From: CAXTEJ01 sp964243295
GTDB taxonomy: Bacteria; Actinomycetota; Actinomycetes; Actinomycetales; Angustibacteraceae
Reading direction: 5' to 3'
Length of the DNA: 64,000 nucleotides
Assembly (NCBI GenBank): GCA_964243295.1
Contig: CAXTEJ010000003.1
Span: forward strand, 81,537-145,536
This document shows, piece after piece, positions 42,499-53,242 of this stretch; position 1 is the first letter of the stretch, and each line of letters begins with the position of its first letter. The position numbers were made by a program, and so were the translations under genes. The notes under the pieces were generated by a model. The model was not told the origin of the DNA. It was given only the letters and a program-made list of their open reading frames with translations, and searched no databases.

Positions 42499-42704
42499 CC
42501 GGTTCGTCCCGCCCGGTGCGCACATCGGTGAACTGCGCGGCGCGTCGGCTGTGGCGTACGTCGCACCCGCCGCCGCGGGTTCGGCTGGCATGAGGATCGC
42601 GCCACTAGGCTCGGGCATCGGCTCGCGGGGCACCGTGCCGGCACCCGTCCGATGACCCCGTGACGCGACGATGCCGTCAGGCGCAGAAGGCGAGGACGAG
42701 AAGC

Positions 42705-43880
42705 GTGGACCTCTTCGAGTACCAGGCACGTGACCTGTTCGCCGAGCACGGGGTACCCGTGCTCGAGGCGGCGGTCGCCGAGACCGCCGAGGACGCCCGG
42801 GCCGGCGCCGAGCGCATCGGCGGCGGCACCGTGGTCGTCAAGGCGCAGGTGAAGGTGGGTGGCCGCGGCAAGGCCGGCGGCGTCAAGCTCGCCCGCAGCC
42901 CCGAGGAGGCCGGCGTCAAGGCCGGCGAGATCCTCGGCATGGACATCAAGGGCCACACCGTCCACCGCGTGATGGTCGCGCAGGGCGCGTCCATCGCCGA
43001 GGAGTACTACTTCTCGGTGCTGCTCGACCGCGCTAACCGTCGCTACCTCGCCATGGCCTCCCGCGAGGGCGGCATGGAGATCGAGCAGCTCGCCGTCGAG
43101 CGCCCGGAGGCGCTGGCCCGCGTGGCCGTCGACCCGCTGGTCGGCATCGACGAGGCGAAGGCGCGCGAGATCGTCGACGAGGCCGGCTTCGCCGATGACG
43201 TCAAGGACGACATCGCCCGCGTGATCCAGCAGCTGTGGGTCGTCTACCGCGACGAGGACGCCACGCTCGTCGAGGTCAACCCGCTGGTCAAGACCACCGA
43301 CGGCGCCATCGTCGCCCTCGACGGGAAGGTGAGCCTCGACGAGAACGCCGGGTTCCGGCACCCCGCCCACAAGGGGCTCGAGGACGCCGCCGCGGCCGAC
43401 CCGCTCGAGGCCGCGGCCAAGGCCAAGGGCCTCAACTACGTCAAGCTCGACGGCGAGGTGGGGATCATCGGCAACGGCGCGGGGCTGGTCATGAGCACCT
43501 TGGACGTCGTCGCGTACGCCGGCGAGGAGTTCGGCGGGGTGAAGCCCGCCAACTTCCTCGACATCGGCGGCGGCGCCTCGGCGCAGGTCATGGCCGACGG
43601 GCTCGACATCATCCTGGGGGACGCGCAGGTCAGGAGCGTCTTCGTCAACGTCTTCGGCGGCATCACCGCCTGCGACGAGGTGGCCAACGGGATCGTGCAG
43701 GCCCTCGCGATGCTCGGTGACGCGGCCACCAAGCCCCTCGTCGTCCGGCTCGACGGCAACAACGTCGTGGAGGGACGCCGCATCCTGGCCGAGGCGGCGC
43801 ACCCGCTCGTCACGGTCGTCGACACCATGGACGGTGCCGCGCGCGCCGCCGCCGAGCTCGCCTCGAAGGCAGGGAACTGA
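42705..43880 (+). CDS. sucC: Succinyl-CoA ligase beta subunit
   Basis: A 391-aa subunit that, with SucD, makes nucleoside triphosphate from succinyl-CoA in the TCA cycle. Family start MDLFEYQARDLFAEHGVPV is clear, so GTG 42705 is used. ATP-grasp motifs are KAQVKVGGRGKAGGVKLA and VFVNVFGGITACDEVANGIVQAL; ATLVEVNPLV supplies a metal ligand. The gene is followed one base later by sucD and both are one operon. Confidence 0.96.
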   Translation: MDLFEYQARDLFAEHGVPVLEAAVAETAEDARAGAERIGGGTVVVKAQVKVGGRGKAGGVKLARSPEEAGVKAGEILGMDIKGHTVHRVMVAQGASIAEEYYFSVLLDRANRRYLAMASREGGMEIEQLAVERPEALARVAVDPLVGIDEAKAREIVDEAGFADDVKDDIARVIQQLWVVYRDEDATLVEVNPLVKTTDGAIVALDGKVSLDENAGFRHPAHKGLEDAAAADPLEAAAKAKGLNYVKLDGEVGIIGNGAGLVMSTLDVVAYAGEEFGGVKPANFLDIGGGASAQVMADGLDIILGDAQVRSVFVNVFGGITACDEVANGIVQALAMLGDAATKPLVVRLDGNNVVEGRRILAEAAHPLVTVVDTMDGAARAAAELASKAGN

Positions 43881-43881
43881 C

Positions 43882-44775
43882 ATGGCCATCTTCCTCACCG
43901 CCAGCAGCCGGGTCATCGTGCAGGGCATGACCGGCTCCGAGGGCCGCAAGCACACCCAGCGGATGCTCGCGTCTGGCACGAACGTCGTGGGCGGCGTCAC
44001 GCCTGGCAAGGGCGGCCAGAGCGTCGAGTTCGACGGCGGCGTGACGGTGCCGGTGTTCGGCTCGGTCGGCGAGGCGCGCGAGGCCACCGGCGCCGACGTC
44101 ACGGTCATCTTCGTGCCCGCCAAGTTCACCCGCGGCGCGGTCATGGAGGCCGTCGACGCCGGCATCCCGCTCGCCGTCTGCATCACCGAGGGCGTGCCGG
44201 TGAAGGACTCGGCCGAGTTCTTCACCCACGCGCAGGCCTCGGGGACGACTCGGCTGATCGGCCCCAACTGCCCTGGCCTGATCAGCCCCGGGCAGGCGAA
44301 CGCGGGCATCATCCCGGCGGACATCAGCGGCGCCGGCCGCATCGGCCTGGTCAGCAAGTCCGGCACCCTGACCTACCAGATGATGTACGAGCTGCGGGAC
44401 TTCGGCTTCAGCACCGCCATCGGCATCGGCGGCGACCCGGTCATCGGCACCACCCACATCGACGCGCTCGAGGCGTTCCAGGCCGACCCCGAGACCGACG
44501 CCATCGTGATGATCGGTGAGATCGGTGGGGACGCCGAGGAGCGCGCAGCCGCCTACATCAAGGACCACGTGACCAAGCCCGTCGTCGGCTACGTCGCCGG
44601 GTTCACCGCCCCCGAGGGCAAGACCATGGGCCACGCCGGCGCCATCGTCTCCGGCTCGTCGGGCACGGCCGCGGCGAAGCAGGAGGCCCTGGAGGCGGCC
44701 GGGGTCAAGGTCGGCAAGACGCCGTCCGAGACCGCCTCGCTGATGCGCGAGATCATGCAGGGCCTGTCTGCCTGA
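43882..44775 (+). CDS. sucD: Succinyl-CoA ligase alpha subunit
   Basis: A 297-aa subunit with an N-terminal CoA-binding Rossmann fold (VIVQGMTGSEGRKHTQRML) and the phospho-histidine in GKTMGHAGAIVSG near residue 250. GPNCPGLISPG and GEIGGDAEERAA are normal family motifs. ATG 43882 lies one base after the sucC stop. The length is typical, and a hairpin terminator follows. Confidence 0.96.
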   Translation: MAIFLTASSRVIVQGMTGSEGRKHTQRMLASGTNVVGGVTPGKGGQSVEFDGGVTVPVFGSVGEAREATGADVTVIFVPAKFTRGAVMEAVDAGIPLAVCITEGVPVKDSAEFFTHAQASGTTRLIGPNCPGLISPGQANAGIIPADISGAGRIGLVSKSGTLTYQMMYELRDFGFSTAIGIGGDPVIGTTHIDALEAFQADPETDAIVMIGEIGGDAEERAAAYIKDHVTKPVVGYVAGFTAPEGKTMGHAGAIVSGSSGTAAAKQEALEAAGVKVGKTPSETASLMREIMQGLSA

Positions 44776-44793
44776 CAGCAGCAAACCGCGACG

Positions 44794-44840
44794 ACGGCCG
44801 CGTGGCCCGGTCCCCCCTGCGGGCCGGGCCTCGCGGCCGT
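44794..44840. terminator. Bidirectional terminator after sucD
   Basis: ACGGCCGCG and CGCGGCCGT (9 bases) plus inner GGCCCGG and CCGGGCC (7 bases) form a long stem with one mismatch and a 13-base loop, 19 bases after sucD and 20 bases beyond the end of the convergent CPBP gene. Confidence 0.8.
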
Positions 44841-44859
44841 TCATGTGCTCGGACGTCGG

Positions 44860-45606
44860 TCACCGGCGCACGGTTCCCGCGCGCTCGTGCTGGCGCACCA
44901 GGACCAGTCCGGTGGCCACCATGACGACCAGCGCGAACGCCTCCCACGCGTCGGGCACAGCCCCCGGCGGCGCGGCCAGCACGAGCAGGTTGTGCACCGC
45001 GTGAAGGAGCACCAGCGGCCAGATCGACATGACGTGCATCCGGACCGCGGCGAGCGCGAAGCCCTGGACCACCGCGTGCGGGACCTGGAAGGCGAGGTAG
45101 CCGAGCTGGCGCCCGAAGACGATGCCGGACAGCACGTGCCCGACGCCGAACAGCATGCCCACGGCGACGGCGCGCCACAGCGGCCGGACGGCCCGCAGCA
45201 GCTCCTGAATCACCCCGCGCGAGTACAGCTCCTCGCTGGTCGAGGCGACCAGCACCAGCGCGACCGTCCCCAGTGACTCCCACAGCCCGAGGTCCCAGCC
45301 GAAGACCAGCCGGGTGGCATACAGCACCGCCAGCGGCGCCAGCGGCCACCAGCGGCGCGGACGCACCGTCACGAGCCAGGGCATCCGCCACCAGCCGAGA
45401 TAGGCGATGACCCCGAGCGGGACGAGGCACGCCAGCAGGTTCACCACGAGCGCGCCGAGGTCTGGGAAGGCCGCGGGCGCCAGCGGCGGCAGCCCGAACG
45501 CCGCGGCGAACACCGCCAAGCGCCAGCCCAGCGCCACGGCCAACGCGCTCCACCACGGGTGCCGAACCGGTGCCTGCTGCGCAGCGAGCCGCCCGTCGAC
45601 GCTCAC
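44860..45606 (-). CDS. CPBP-family intramembrane metalloprotease
   Basis: A 248-aa membrane protein with about seven helices and the three CPBP (Rce1/ABI) signatures: SEELYSRG (Glu-Glu and Arg), FGVGHVLSG (His) and HAVHNLLV (His-x2-His-Asn). Members cleave prenylated or leader peptides inside the membrane; the natural substrate is unknown. GTG 45606 is chosen because GAGG lies a few bases upstream and the upstream codons are not coding-like. Confidence 0.82.
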   Translation of the reverse strand: MSVDGRLAAQQAPVRHPWWSALAVALGWRLAVFAAAFGLPPLAPAAFPDLGALVVNLLACLVPLGVIAYLGWWRMPWLVTVRPRRWWPLAPLAVLYATRLVFGWDLGLWESLGTVALVLVASTSEELYSRGVIQELLRAVRPLWRAVAVGMLFGVGHVLSGIVFGRQLGYLAFQVPHAVVQGFALAAVRMHVMSIWPLVLLHAVHNLLVLAAPPGAVPDAWEAFALVVMVATGLVLVRQHERAGTVRR

Positions 45607-45743
45607 CAGGACCTCACGGGCCGGCAGTCTGCCATCGACGCAGCGTGCGACTGAGCGACGTCGCCTACGAGAAGTGGCGGGTCGACGGACACTGGCCCTC
45701 ACCCGCTCGATCCGTCAGGAGACCGCGCAGCGGGGACCGACCG

Positions 45744-46148
45744 TCATCCGGGCACAGCTGCGACCGCGTCGACCTCGACCAGCTGGTTGTCGTAGCCGAG
45801 GGCGGCTACTCCGAGCAGTGTGCTCGGTGGGTCGTGCGGGGCCAGCGCGTCGCGCACCACCTGCCAGGCGGCGACCAAGTCGCGTTGGTCGCTGGACGCG
45901 ACGTAGATGGTGGTGCGGACGATGTCGTCGAATGAGGCGCCAGCGTCGCGCAAGCTCACCCGCAGGTTGGTCAACGCCCGGGTGGCCTGCGCTCTCACGT
46001 CCCCGATCTCGACGATGGCCCCGTCCTCGTCCATGGGGCAGGCCCCGGCAGTGAAGACAAGCTGCGAGCCCGCGGAGACGACAGCGGCGTAGGCGTACTC
46101 GGCCGCGCACAGGGTGGGGCTGCGGATCAGTCGGGCGGCGTCAGGCAT
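45744..46148 (-). CDS. RidA-family protein
   Basis: A 134-aa protein of the YjgF/YER057c/UK114 family, which removes reactive enamine/imine intermediates. The core signature GDVRAQATRALTNLRVSLRDAGASFDDIVRTTIYVAS is present and VEVDAVAAVPG ends the barrel. The Arg that stabilises the imine carboxylate in RidA lies in RTTIYV. The branch cannot be fixed, so it may be an Rid1-7 paralog. Length is typical. It stands 138 bases from the CPBP gene in the same orientation. Confidence 0.85.
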   Translation of the reverse strand: MPDAARLIRSPTLCAAEYAYAAVVSAGSQLVFTAGACPMDEDGAIVEIGDVRAQATRALTNLRVSLRDAGASFDDIVRTTIYVASSDQRDLVAAWQVVRDALAPHDPPSTLLGVAALGYDNQLVEVDAVAAVPG

Positions 46149-46336
46149 GCCACGTATCCTCCACGTCCGGCTTCGCGCGCTGCGTCCCGATGCGACCTCC
46201 ACGGGACTGCCTGGTACGGCACACGCGGATCGTCGCGACCGCGGCGGCCTTCGCGGCGTAGGAGATGCTCGGCGCGGTCTGCACGTCTGAGGACACGACG
46301 TGCAGATCGCGACGACCACGGGGAAGTGCGCCAGGG

Positions 46337-47101
46337 TCAGCTCGAGAGCTTGAGGGCTGACTTGGCGACGGAGATGTACTGGCCCTGCCCGGTCAGCTGG
46401 GCGGCGCCCTCGGCGTCGGACAGACCCACCGTGGCGGGGAACCCGGCGGTGGCCGGGGTGATCGTGCCGGTGAAGTCGACGGTGTCGCCTTCGGCGACCG
46501 TGTACGTGGACTCGCCCTGCGCGCCGGTGAGCTGCACCCAGACCCGGTCGGTGGCGCTGCTGCCGACCCAGAAGCCCTCGTCGGCGGGCACCGACTGGAC
46601 GGTCACGGCGCGGGCGACGGCCTGCTGCCCGGACTGCGCGGCGAGGCCCTGGACGCCTGAGCTGTCGAGGACGGTGACGCCGCCGGTCCCGCCGGCGACG
46701 ATGGTGCCAGCTTCGCCCGAGGCGCCGGCGCCGGCGGTGCCGGCAGCGGTGGGGGACGTCGTCGGCTGGGTCGGTGACACCGAGGCGGTGTCGGTCAGCG
46801 AGGGGCTGACCGACGGTGACACCGACCCGGTGTCGGTCAACGACGGGAACGCCGAATCCGACACAGCCGGGCTCGACGGGGCGGTGATCGAAGGGGTGCT
46901 GGTCGTGGTTGCGGCGGGGTCGTCGTTCCCGCAGCGGGACAGCAGCAGGATCAGCGCGAGCACCACCAGGGCGGCCAGCAGCAGCCACAGCCACCCCTTG
47001 CGGCGGGCCCGTTCGCCGGCGACCGGGGTGGCGCCGTCCGCGCCCTGACCTAGACGCTGCGACCGGGGGTCATTGCGGGGATCCGGCGTGCTACTGGACA
47101 T
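46337..47101 (-). CDS. Single-pass membrane protein with outer domain, unknown
   Basis: A 254-aa protein. A cytoplasmic basic start (ERARRKGW) precedes one membrane helix (LWLLLAALVVLALILLLS) at residues 37-55. An outer Ser/Thr/Pro-rich linker (SVSPSLTDTASVSPT) runs to about residue 125. The last 125 residues form a beta-rich domain (VWVQLTGAQGESTYTVAEGDTVDFTGTI). The last part resembles an OB-like fold but I cannot assign a family. It is divergent from the DUF6350 gene by 308 bases. Confidence 0.6.
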   Translation of the reverse strand: MSSSTPDPRNDPRSQRLGQGADGATPVAGERARRKGWLWLLLAALVVLALILLLSRCGNDDPAATTTSTPSITAPSSPAVSDSAFPSLTDTGSVSPSVSPSLTDTASVSPTQPTTSPTAAGTAGAGASGEAGTIVAGGTGGVTVLDSSGVQGLAAQSGQQAVARAVTVQSVPADEGFWVGSSATDRVWVQLTGAQGESTYTVAEGDTVDFTGTITPATAGFPATVGLSDAEGAAQLTGQGQYISVAKSALKLSS

Positions 47102-47409
47102 CGGGATCTCGATTCGGGTTGGCGCTGTGTCGGCGCTGGGTGGCCTGCAAACGGCGCGGGTCGCGAGGAGCTCCTCGACCAGCAGCCCAGTACCCCTGCC
47201 TTACAGAGTAAAACGGCCCATCGAGAAGGTGATCTTGTCGCCTTCAGGGGTGTAGCGGATCAGTGTCGGGCACACGCGAGCCGTTGGCCGACGCCGCCAG
47301 CGGACCTCGACAACCCTCAGCCGCGCGCCCCGCGAGCCGGGAGAACCTTGCTCGGCCGACACCCCGAGGACCGGTCAATAGCGCGGCGTCGCGGCGCTCG
47401 CCCGCGACC
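47102..47409. other. Divergent promoter region
   Basis: This 308-base gap lies between a minus-strand membrane protein and the DUF6350 gene. No gene or clear hairpin stands out. It must hold both promoters. Confidence 0.4.
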
Positions 47410-48747
47410 ATGGATCTCAGCATGAGCCTCCTCGACCGCCTCCGCCCCGACGTCGCCGACACCTCCCGCTCGCGCGGGCCGAGCCCCGTCGGGTGGCTGA
47501 GCGCCGCCCTGACCGGCGCGGGCGCCGCGGCCCTGTCGCTGCTGGGGGTCGTGGTCGTCGTCCTGGGCGCCTGGGCGGCGTCGAGCCGCACCACCTCCAC
47601 CTGGGGCGAGGGCGTGCGCGTCGCGACCCAGGGGTGGCTGCTGCTGCACCACGTCGAGCTGCGGCTGCCCGGTGGTGGGCTCTCGCTGGCCCCGCTCGGG
47701 CTCTCGCTGCTGCCCGGCGCCGCCTGCTGGTACGCCGGCCGGCGCGTCGCCCAGGGCCACCCCGACGACGACCTGGTGCCCGGCGTGCGCCGCGGCGGTG
47801 CGCCGCCGCTGCGCTCGCTGCCCGTGCCGCTGCTCGCCATGGCGGCCGGCTACGCGATCGTGACGGTGGTCGCCGCCGCGCTGGCCACCGGGGGAGGTGT
47901 TCGCCCCTCGCTGTCGCAGGCCCTGGTCCTCGGTCTGCTGCTGCCCGCGGTGGTGGGCACCGTCGCCGCCGTGCGCGTCGAGCGCCGGTGGCCGGCGTCC
48001 GCGCTGGCCGATCTGCTGCGGCTGCCCGACCGCGTGCGCCGCGCGGTGCGCCCGGCCGTGACTGTCGTCGCCGGGATGGTGGGCCTCGGCGGCCTGGCCG
48101 TCACCGCCTCTCTCGTGGCCCACCACGAGGAGGTGCTCGCGCTGCACCGCGCCCTCGCGCCCGGTGCCGTCGGTGGCGCAGTGCTCACCCTCGGCCAGCT
48201 GGGCTACCTGCCCGACCTCGTGCTGTGGGCGGTGTCGTGGATCGCCGGCCCCGGCTTCGCCGTCGGAGTCGGCAGCTCGGTGACGCCCGCCGGCTCGGTG
48301 CTCGGCGTGCTGCCGCTCGTGCCGGTGCTCGGCGCCGTCCCGCCGCCCGGGCCGATGCCGACGGCGCTGGGCGCCGTGGTGGCGCTGCCGGTGCTGCTCG
48401 GGGCCGTCGCCGGCTGGCTCTCGGCGCGGCGGCGGTCTGGTGCCACGGCGATGGACGTCGTCGCTGACGCGCTCACGGCCGCCGGCCTGGCCGCGGCCGC
48501 GCTCACCCTGGGGCTCGCCGTCTCTGGCGGCTCCGCCGGCACCGGCCTGCTGACGGCGGTCGGCCCGTCGGCGTGGCAGGTCGGCCTCGTGCTCGCCGGC
48601 GAGCTGGCCCTCGGTGCGGGCGCCGGCGCCCTCGCCACGCACCGGCTGGCCGGACGTCGAGCGGCGCGCGCCTCGGCGGAGGACGCGACTCCCGACGACG
48701 CGGACGCCGACGTCACCACCGTCACCCGCGGCCCCGCTGACGCCTGA
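47410..48747 (+). CDS. DUF6350-family membrane protein
   Basis: A 445-aa integral membrane protein with about ten helices and a short basic loop after each pair; the start is SMSLLDRLRPDVADTSRSRG. This family sits directly before purN in many actinomycetes. No function is known. ATG 47410 (or 47422, four residues later) fits. It is the first gene of the block that continues into the purine genes, with only 22 bases to purN. Confidence 0.75.
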   Translation: MDLSMSLLDRLRPDVADTSRSRGPSPVGWLSAALTGAGAAALSLLGVVVVVLGAWAASSRTTSTWGEGVRVATQGWLLLHHVELRLPGGGLSLAPLGLSLLPGAACWYAGRRVAQGHPDDDLVPGVRRGGAPPLRSLPVPLLAMAAGYAIVTVVAAALATGGGVRPSLSQALVLGLLLPAVVGTVAAVRVERRWPASALADLLRLPDRVRRAVRPAVTVVAGMVGLGGLAVTASLVAHHEEVLALHRALAPGAVGGAVLTLGQLGYLPDLVLWAVSWIAGPGFAVGVGSSVTPAGSVLGVLPLVPVLGAVPPPGPMPTALGAVVALPVLLGAVAGWLSARRRSGATAMDVVADALTAAGLAAAALTLGLAVSGGSAGTGLLTAVGPSAWQVGLVLAGELALGAGAGALATHRLAGRRAARASAEDATPDDADADVTTVTRGPADA

Positions 48748-48769
48748 GCCGCCGATACCCTTACCGGCC

Positions 48770-49405
48770 GTGGCCACCTCCTTCGCGCCGAGCGCGAGCC
48801 CACCGGCCCGGCTGGTGGTGCTGGTCTCGGGCAGCGGCACCAACCTGCAGGCCCTGCTGGACGCCGCAGCCGACCCGGCCTGGGGAGCGCGGGTCGTGGC
48901 GGTGGGCGCCGACCGCCACGGCACCCTGGCGGTCGAGCGGGCCGAGCGGGCCGGCGTCCCGACGTTCGTGCACCGCGTCGCCGACGCCGCCGACCGCGAC
49001 GCCTGGGACCGCGAGCTGGCCGAGCTCGTCGCAGCCCACGATCCCGATCTGTTGGTGTCGGCCGGGTTCATGCGCCTGGCGGGGCCGGCGTTCCTCGCCC
49101 GCTTCGGCGGCCGCTACGTCAACACCCACCCGGCGCTGCTGCCCGCGTTCCCCGGCATGCACGGCGCTGCCGACGCGCTCGCCTACGGTGTGAGGGTCAC
49201 CGGCGCGACGCTGTTCGTGGTCGACGAGGGCGTCGACACCGGCGCGATCATCGCCCAGCGGACGGTGGAGGTGGCCGACGACGACGACGTCGCCTCGCTG
49301 CACGAGCGGATCAAGGTGCAGGAGCGCGCCATGCTCGTCGAGCTCGTGGGCGCCATGGCGAGGAGCGGCTGGACCATCGACGACAGGAAGGTCACCATCC
49401 CGTGA
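48770..49405 (+). CDS. purN: Phosphoribosylglycinamide formyltransferase
   Basis: A 211-aa enzyme that moves a formyl group from 10-formyl-THF to GAR in de novo purine synthesis. Motifs are VLVSGSGTNLQALL (GAR phosphate loop), a SAGFMRLAG stretch with the folate site, and the catalytic Asn-His-Pro (VNTHPALLPAFPG). GTG 48770 follows GATACCCTTACC with no room for a ribosome site, so the mRNA may be leaderless. The stop overlaps purH by 4 bases. Confidence 0.95.
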   Translation: MATSFAPSASPPARLVVLVSGSGTNLQALLDAAADPAWGARVVAVGADRHGTLAVERAERAGVPTFVHRVADAADRDAWDRELAELVAAHDPDLLVSAGFMRLAGPAFLARFGGRYVNTHPALLPAFPGMHGAADALAYGVRVTGATLFVVDEGVDTGAIIAQRTVEVADDDDVASLHERIKVQERAMLVELVGAMARSGWTIDDRKVTIP

Positions 49406-50955
49406 GCGACGAGCGGCCGCTGCGCCGAGCACTGATCTCGGTCTACGACAAGCAGGGCCTCGAGGACCTCGCCCGCGCGCTGCACGAGGCCGGGGTGAGC
49501 ATCGTGTCGACCGGCTCGACGGCCTCGCGCATCCAGGCCGCGGGCGTGCCGGTGACGCCGGTCGAGGAGCTCACCGGGTTCCCCGAGTGCCTCGACGGCC
49601 GGGTCAAGACGCTGCACCCCCGGGTGCACGCGGGGATCCTCGCCGACCTGCGGCTGCCCGACCACGTCGACCAGCTCGCCGAGCTCGGCATCGAGCCGTT
49701 CGACCTGGTGGTCAGCAACCTCTACCCGTTCTCCGAGACCGTCGCCTCGGGCGCGAGCCCCGACGAGTGCGTCGAGCAGATCGACATCGGTGGGCCCTCG
49801 ATGGTGCGCGCGGCAGCCAAGAACCACCCGAGCGTCGCCGTCGTCACCTCGCCGGCGCAGTACCCGCAGGTACTGGAGGCGTTGCAGGGCAACGGTTTCA
49901 GCCTCGGTCAGCGTCGCGCTCTTGCTGCCGAGGCGTTCCGCCACACCGCGGCGTACGACGTCGCCGTGGCCTCGTGGATGGGTGAGGTGCTCGTCCCGGA
50001 CGACGCACCCGTCCCCGCGTGGGTCGGCGCCACCTGGCAGCGGGCATCGGTGCTCCGCTACGGCGAGAACCCCCACCAGGCCGCCGCCCTCTATCGCGAC
50101 GGCACCGGCGGCCTCGCGGGCGCCGAGCAGCTGAACGGCAAGGAGATGTCGTACAACAACTACGTCGACGCCGACGCCGCCGTGCGCGCCGCCCACGACC
50201 ACGATGGCCCCACGGTCGCGATCATCAAGCACGCCAACCCCTGCGGCATCGCGGTGGGCGACGACATCGCGCAGGCCCACGCCCGCGCCCACGCCTGCGA
50301 CCCGGTGTCGGCCTACGGCGGCGTCATCGCCGCCAACCGCCCGGTCACGCTCGCGATGGCCGAGCAGGTGGCCGAGGTCTTCACCGAGGTCGTCGTCGCC
50401 CCCGACTTCGAGCCGGCGGCGCTCGAGCTGCTGCAGCGCAAGAAGAACGTGCGCGTCCTCCGCTCGGACGCCGGCACCGCACCCGCGCTGACCGAGACGC
50501 GCGCCATCAGCGGCGGGCTGCTGCTGCAGCAGCGAGACCTGGTCGACGCGCCCGGCGACGACCCGTCGTCCTGGACCCTCGCGACCGGCGAGGCTGCCGA
50601 CGAGGCGACGCTCGCCGACCTGGTCTTCGCCTGGCGCGCCGTGCGCGCGGTCAAGTCCAACGCGATCCTGCTCGCCCGCGACGGCGCCAGCGTCGGCGTC
50701 GGCATGGGGCAGGTCAACCGCGTGGACTCCTGCCGGCTGGCCGTCGAGCGCGCAGGGGCCGAGCGGGCTCGCGGCGCGGTCGCGGCGTCCGACGCCTTCT
50801 TCCCCTTCGCCGACGGGCTGCAGGTGCTGGTCGACGCCGGGGTGCGGGCCGTCGTCCAGCCCGGTGGCTCGATCCGCGACGACGACGTCGTGGCCGCGGC
50901 GAAGGCGGCCGGCGTGACGCTCTACCTCACCGGCACCCGCCACTTCGCGCACTGA
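49402..50955 (+). CDS. purH: Bifunctional AICAR transformylase/IMP cyclohydrolase
   Basis: A 517-aa enzyme for the last two steps of IMP synthesis. The N-terminal cyclohydrolase domain starts RRALISVYDKQGLEDLA and contains SLVSTGSTA-type loops and GRVKTLHPRVHAGIL. The C-terminal transformylase domain begins at about residue 200 and has the catalytic Lys-His pair in AIIKHANPCG. It takes 10-formyl-THF, made by the FolD gene downstream. It starts with GTG overlapping the purN stop. Confidence 0.96.
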   Translation: MSDERPLRRALISVYDKQGLEDLARALHEAGVSIVSTGSTASRIQAAGVPVTPVEELTGFPECLDGRVKTLHPRVHAGILADLRLPDHVDQLAELGIEPFDLVVSNLYPFSETVASGASPDECVEQIDIGGPSMVRAAAKNHPSVAVVTSPAQYPQVLEALQGNGFSLGQRRALAAEAFRHTAAYDVAVASWMGEVLVPDDAPVPAWVGATWQRASVLRYGENPHQAAALYRDGTGGLAGAEQLNGKEMSYNNYVDADAAVRAAHDHDGPTVAIIKHANPCGIAVGDDIAQAHARAHACDPVSAYGGVIAANRPVTLAMAEQVAEVFTEVVVAPDFEPAALELLQRKKNVRVLRSDAGTAPALTETRAISGGLLLQQRDLVDAPGDDPSSWTLATGEAADEATLADLVFAWRAVRAVKSNAILLARDGASVGVGMGQVNRVDSCRLAVERAGAERARGAVAASDAFFPFADGLQVLVDAGVRAVVQPGGSIRDDDVVAAAKAAGVTLYLTGTRHFAH

Positions 50956-50979
50956 GCGCCCTCGCCCCAAGGAGACCGC

Positions 50980-51849
50980 ATGACCGCACGGCTGCTGGAC
51001 GGCAAGGCCACCGCTGCGGCGGTGCGCGCCGACCTCACGACCCGCGTCGCGGCCCTGCGCGAGCGGGGAGTCGTGCCGGGCCTCGGCACGCTGCTCGTCG
51101 GCGACGACCCGGCGAGCCACGCCTACGTCGCCGGCAAGCACCGCGACTGCGCGGCCGTCGGCCTGATCTCCATCGAGCGGGTGCTGCCCGCCGACGCGAC
51201 GCAGGCCCAGGTCGAGGACGTCGTCCGCGAGCTCAACGCCGACCCGACCTGCACCGGCTACATCGTCCAGCTGCCGCTGCCGCGCGGGCTCGACGAGGGC
51301 CCGGTGCTCGACCTGGTCGACCCGGCCAAGGACGCCGACGGCCTCGCGCCGGCCAGCCTCGGCCGCCTCACCCTCATGCAGCCCGGCCCGCTGCCCTGCA
51401 CGCCCCGCGGTGCGGTCGAGCTGATGCGTGCCTACGGCATCGACCTCGACGGCGCAGACGTGGTGGTCGTGGGCCGCGGCCCGACAGCCGGGCGACCCAT
51501 GGCCCTGCTGCTCGGCCGCCGCAGCGAGAATGCCACGGTCACGCTGTGCCACACCGGCACCCGAGACCTGGCCGCGCACACGCGGCGTGCCGACGTCGTC
51601 ATCGCCTCGGCGGGCTCGCCGGGCCTGATCACCGCCGACATGGTGCGCCCCGGCGCCGTGGTGGTCGACATCGGCTCGACCCGGCTGGCCGGTCCGGACG
51701 GGAAGGTGCGCCCAGTCGGTGACGTCGCCCCCGAGGTCGCCGAGGTGGCGGGCTGGCTCGCGCCGATCCCGGGCGGGGTGGGGCCGATGACGCGGGCGAT
51801 GCTGCTGAGCAACGTCGTCGAGGCGGCCGAGCGGGCCGGCGCTCGGTGA
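50980..51849 (+). CDS. folD: Methylenetetrahydrofolate dehydrogenase/cyclohydrolase
   Basis: A 289-aa enzyme that makes 10-formyl-THF from methylene-THF and so feeds both PurN and PurH. The catalytic Lys lies in YVAGKHRDCAAVG, the Tyr in AYVA(GK), and QLPLPRGLDE and the NADP-binding VVGRGPTAGRPMALLL are typical. The gene follows purH by 24 bases with a GGAGAC ribosome site. Its stop overlaps the DUF3017 gene (GTGA). Confidence 0.96.
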   Translation: MTARLLDGKATAAAVRADLTTRVAALRERGVVPGLGTLLVGDDPASHAYVAGKHRDCAAVGLISIERVLPADATQAQVEDVVRELNADPTCTGYIVQLPLPRGLDEGPVLDLVDPAKDADGLAPASLGRLTLMQPGPLPCTPRGAVELMRAYGIDLDGADVVVVGRGPTAGRPMALLLGRRSENATVTLCHTGTRDLAAHTRRADVVIASAGSPGLITADMVRPGAVVVDIGSTRLAGPDGKVRPVGDVAPEVAEVAGWLAPIPGGVGPMTRAMLLSNVVEAAERAGAR

Positions 51850-52112
51850 CCTCGCAGCGGCTGGCCGGCCCCTGGCTGGTGCTGGCCGTGGGCACGGCGG
51901 TCGCGCTGGTGGCCGTCGTCACCGACCGCGTGCGGCTCGGCGGCTACCTGCTCGCCGCGACGTTCGCGGTCGTCGCGCTCGCCCGGCTGCTGCTGCCCGC
52001 TCGCGCCGTCGGCGCCGTCGCGGTGCGGTCGCGGGCGGTCGACGTGCTGGGCCTCGCGCTCGCGGCCGCGGGGGCCGCCGTCCTGACCTCGACGCTGAAG
52101 CTGACCTCCTAG
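51846..52112 (+). CDS. DUF3017-type small membrane protein
   Basis: An 88-aa protein with three helices (LVLAVGTAVALVAVVTD, LGGYLLAATFAVVALARLLL, AVDVLGLALAAAGAAVLTSTL). It starts with GTG overlapping the folD stop. Small membrane proteins of this type are placed directly after folD in many actinomycetes; function unknown. It ends 27 bases before the convergent mdh gene. Confidence 0.8.
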   Translation: MTSQRLAGPWLVLAVGTAVALVAVVTDRVRLGGYLLAATFAVVALARLLLPARAVGAVAVRSRAVDVLGLALAAAGAAVLTSTLKLTS

Positions 52113-52139
52113 GGCCGTCCGGCGTCGTCCTGCCCGACG

Positions 52140-53129
<990 letters not shown>

Positions 53130-53242
53130 GACGTGCTCCTTCGGACGGCGGCGACGCTGGCCCGCCGACGCTAGCAAGGTGGGGCCCCCAGCAACCGCTC
53201 GGGTGCGGGCTCGCGCTTTCCCCGCCGATCGACGTCCGATAT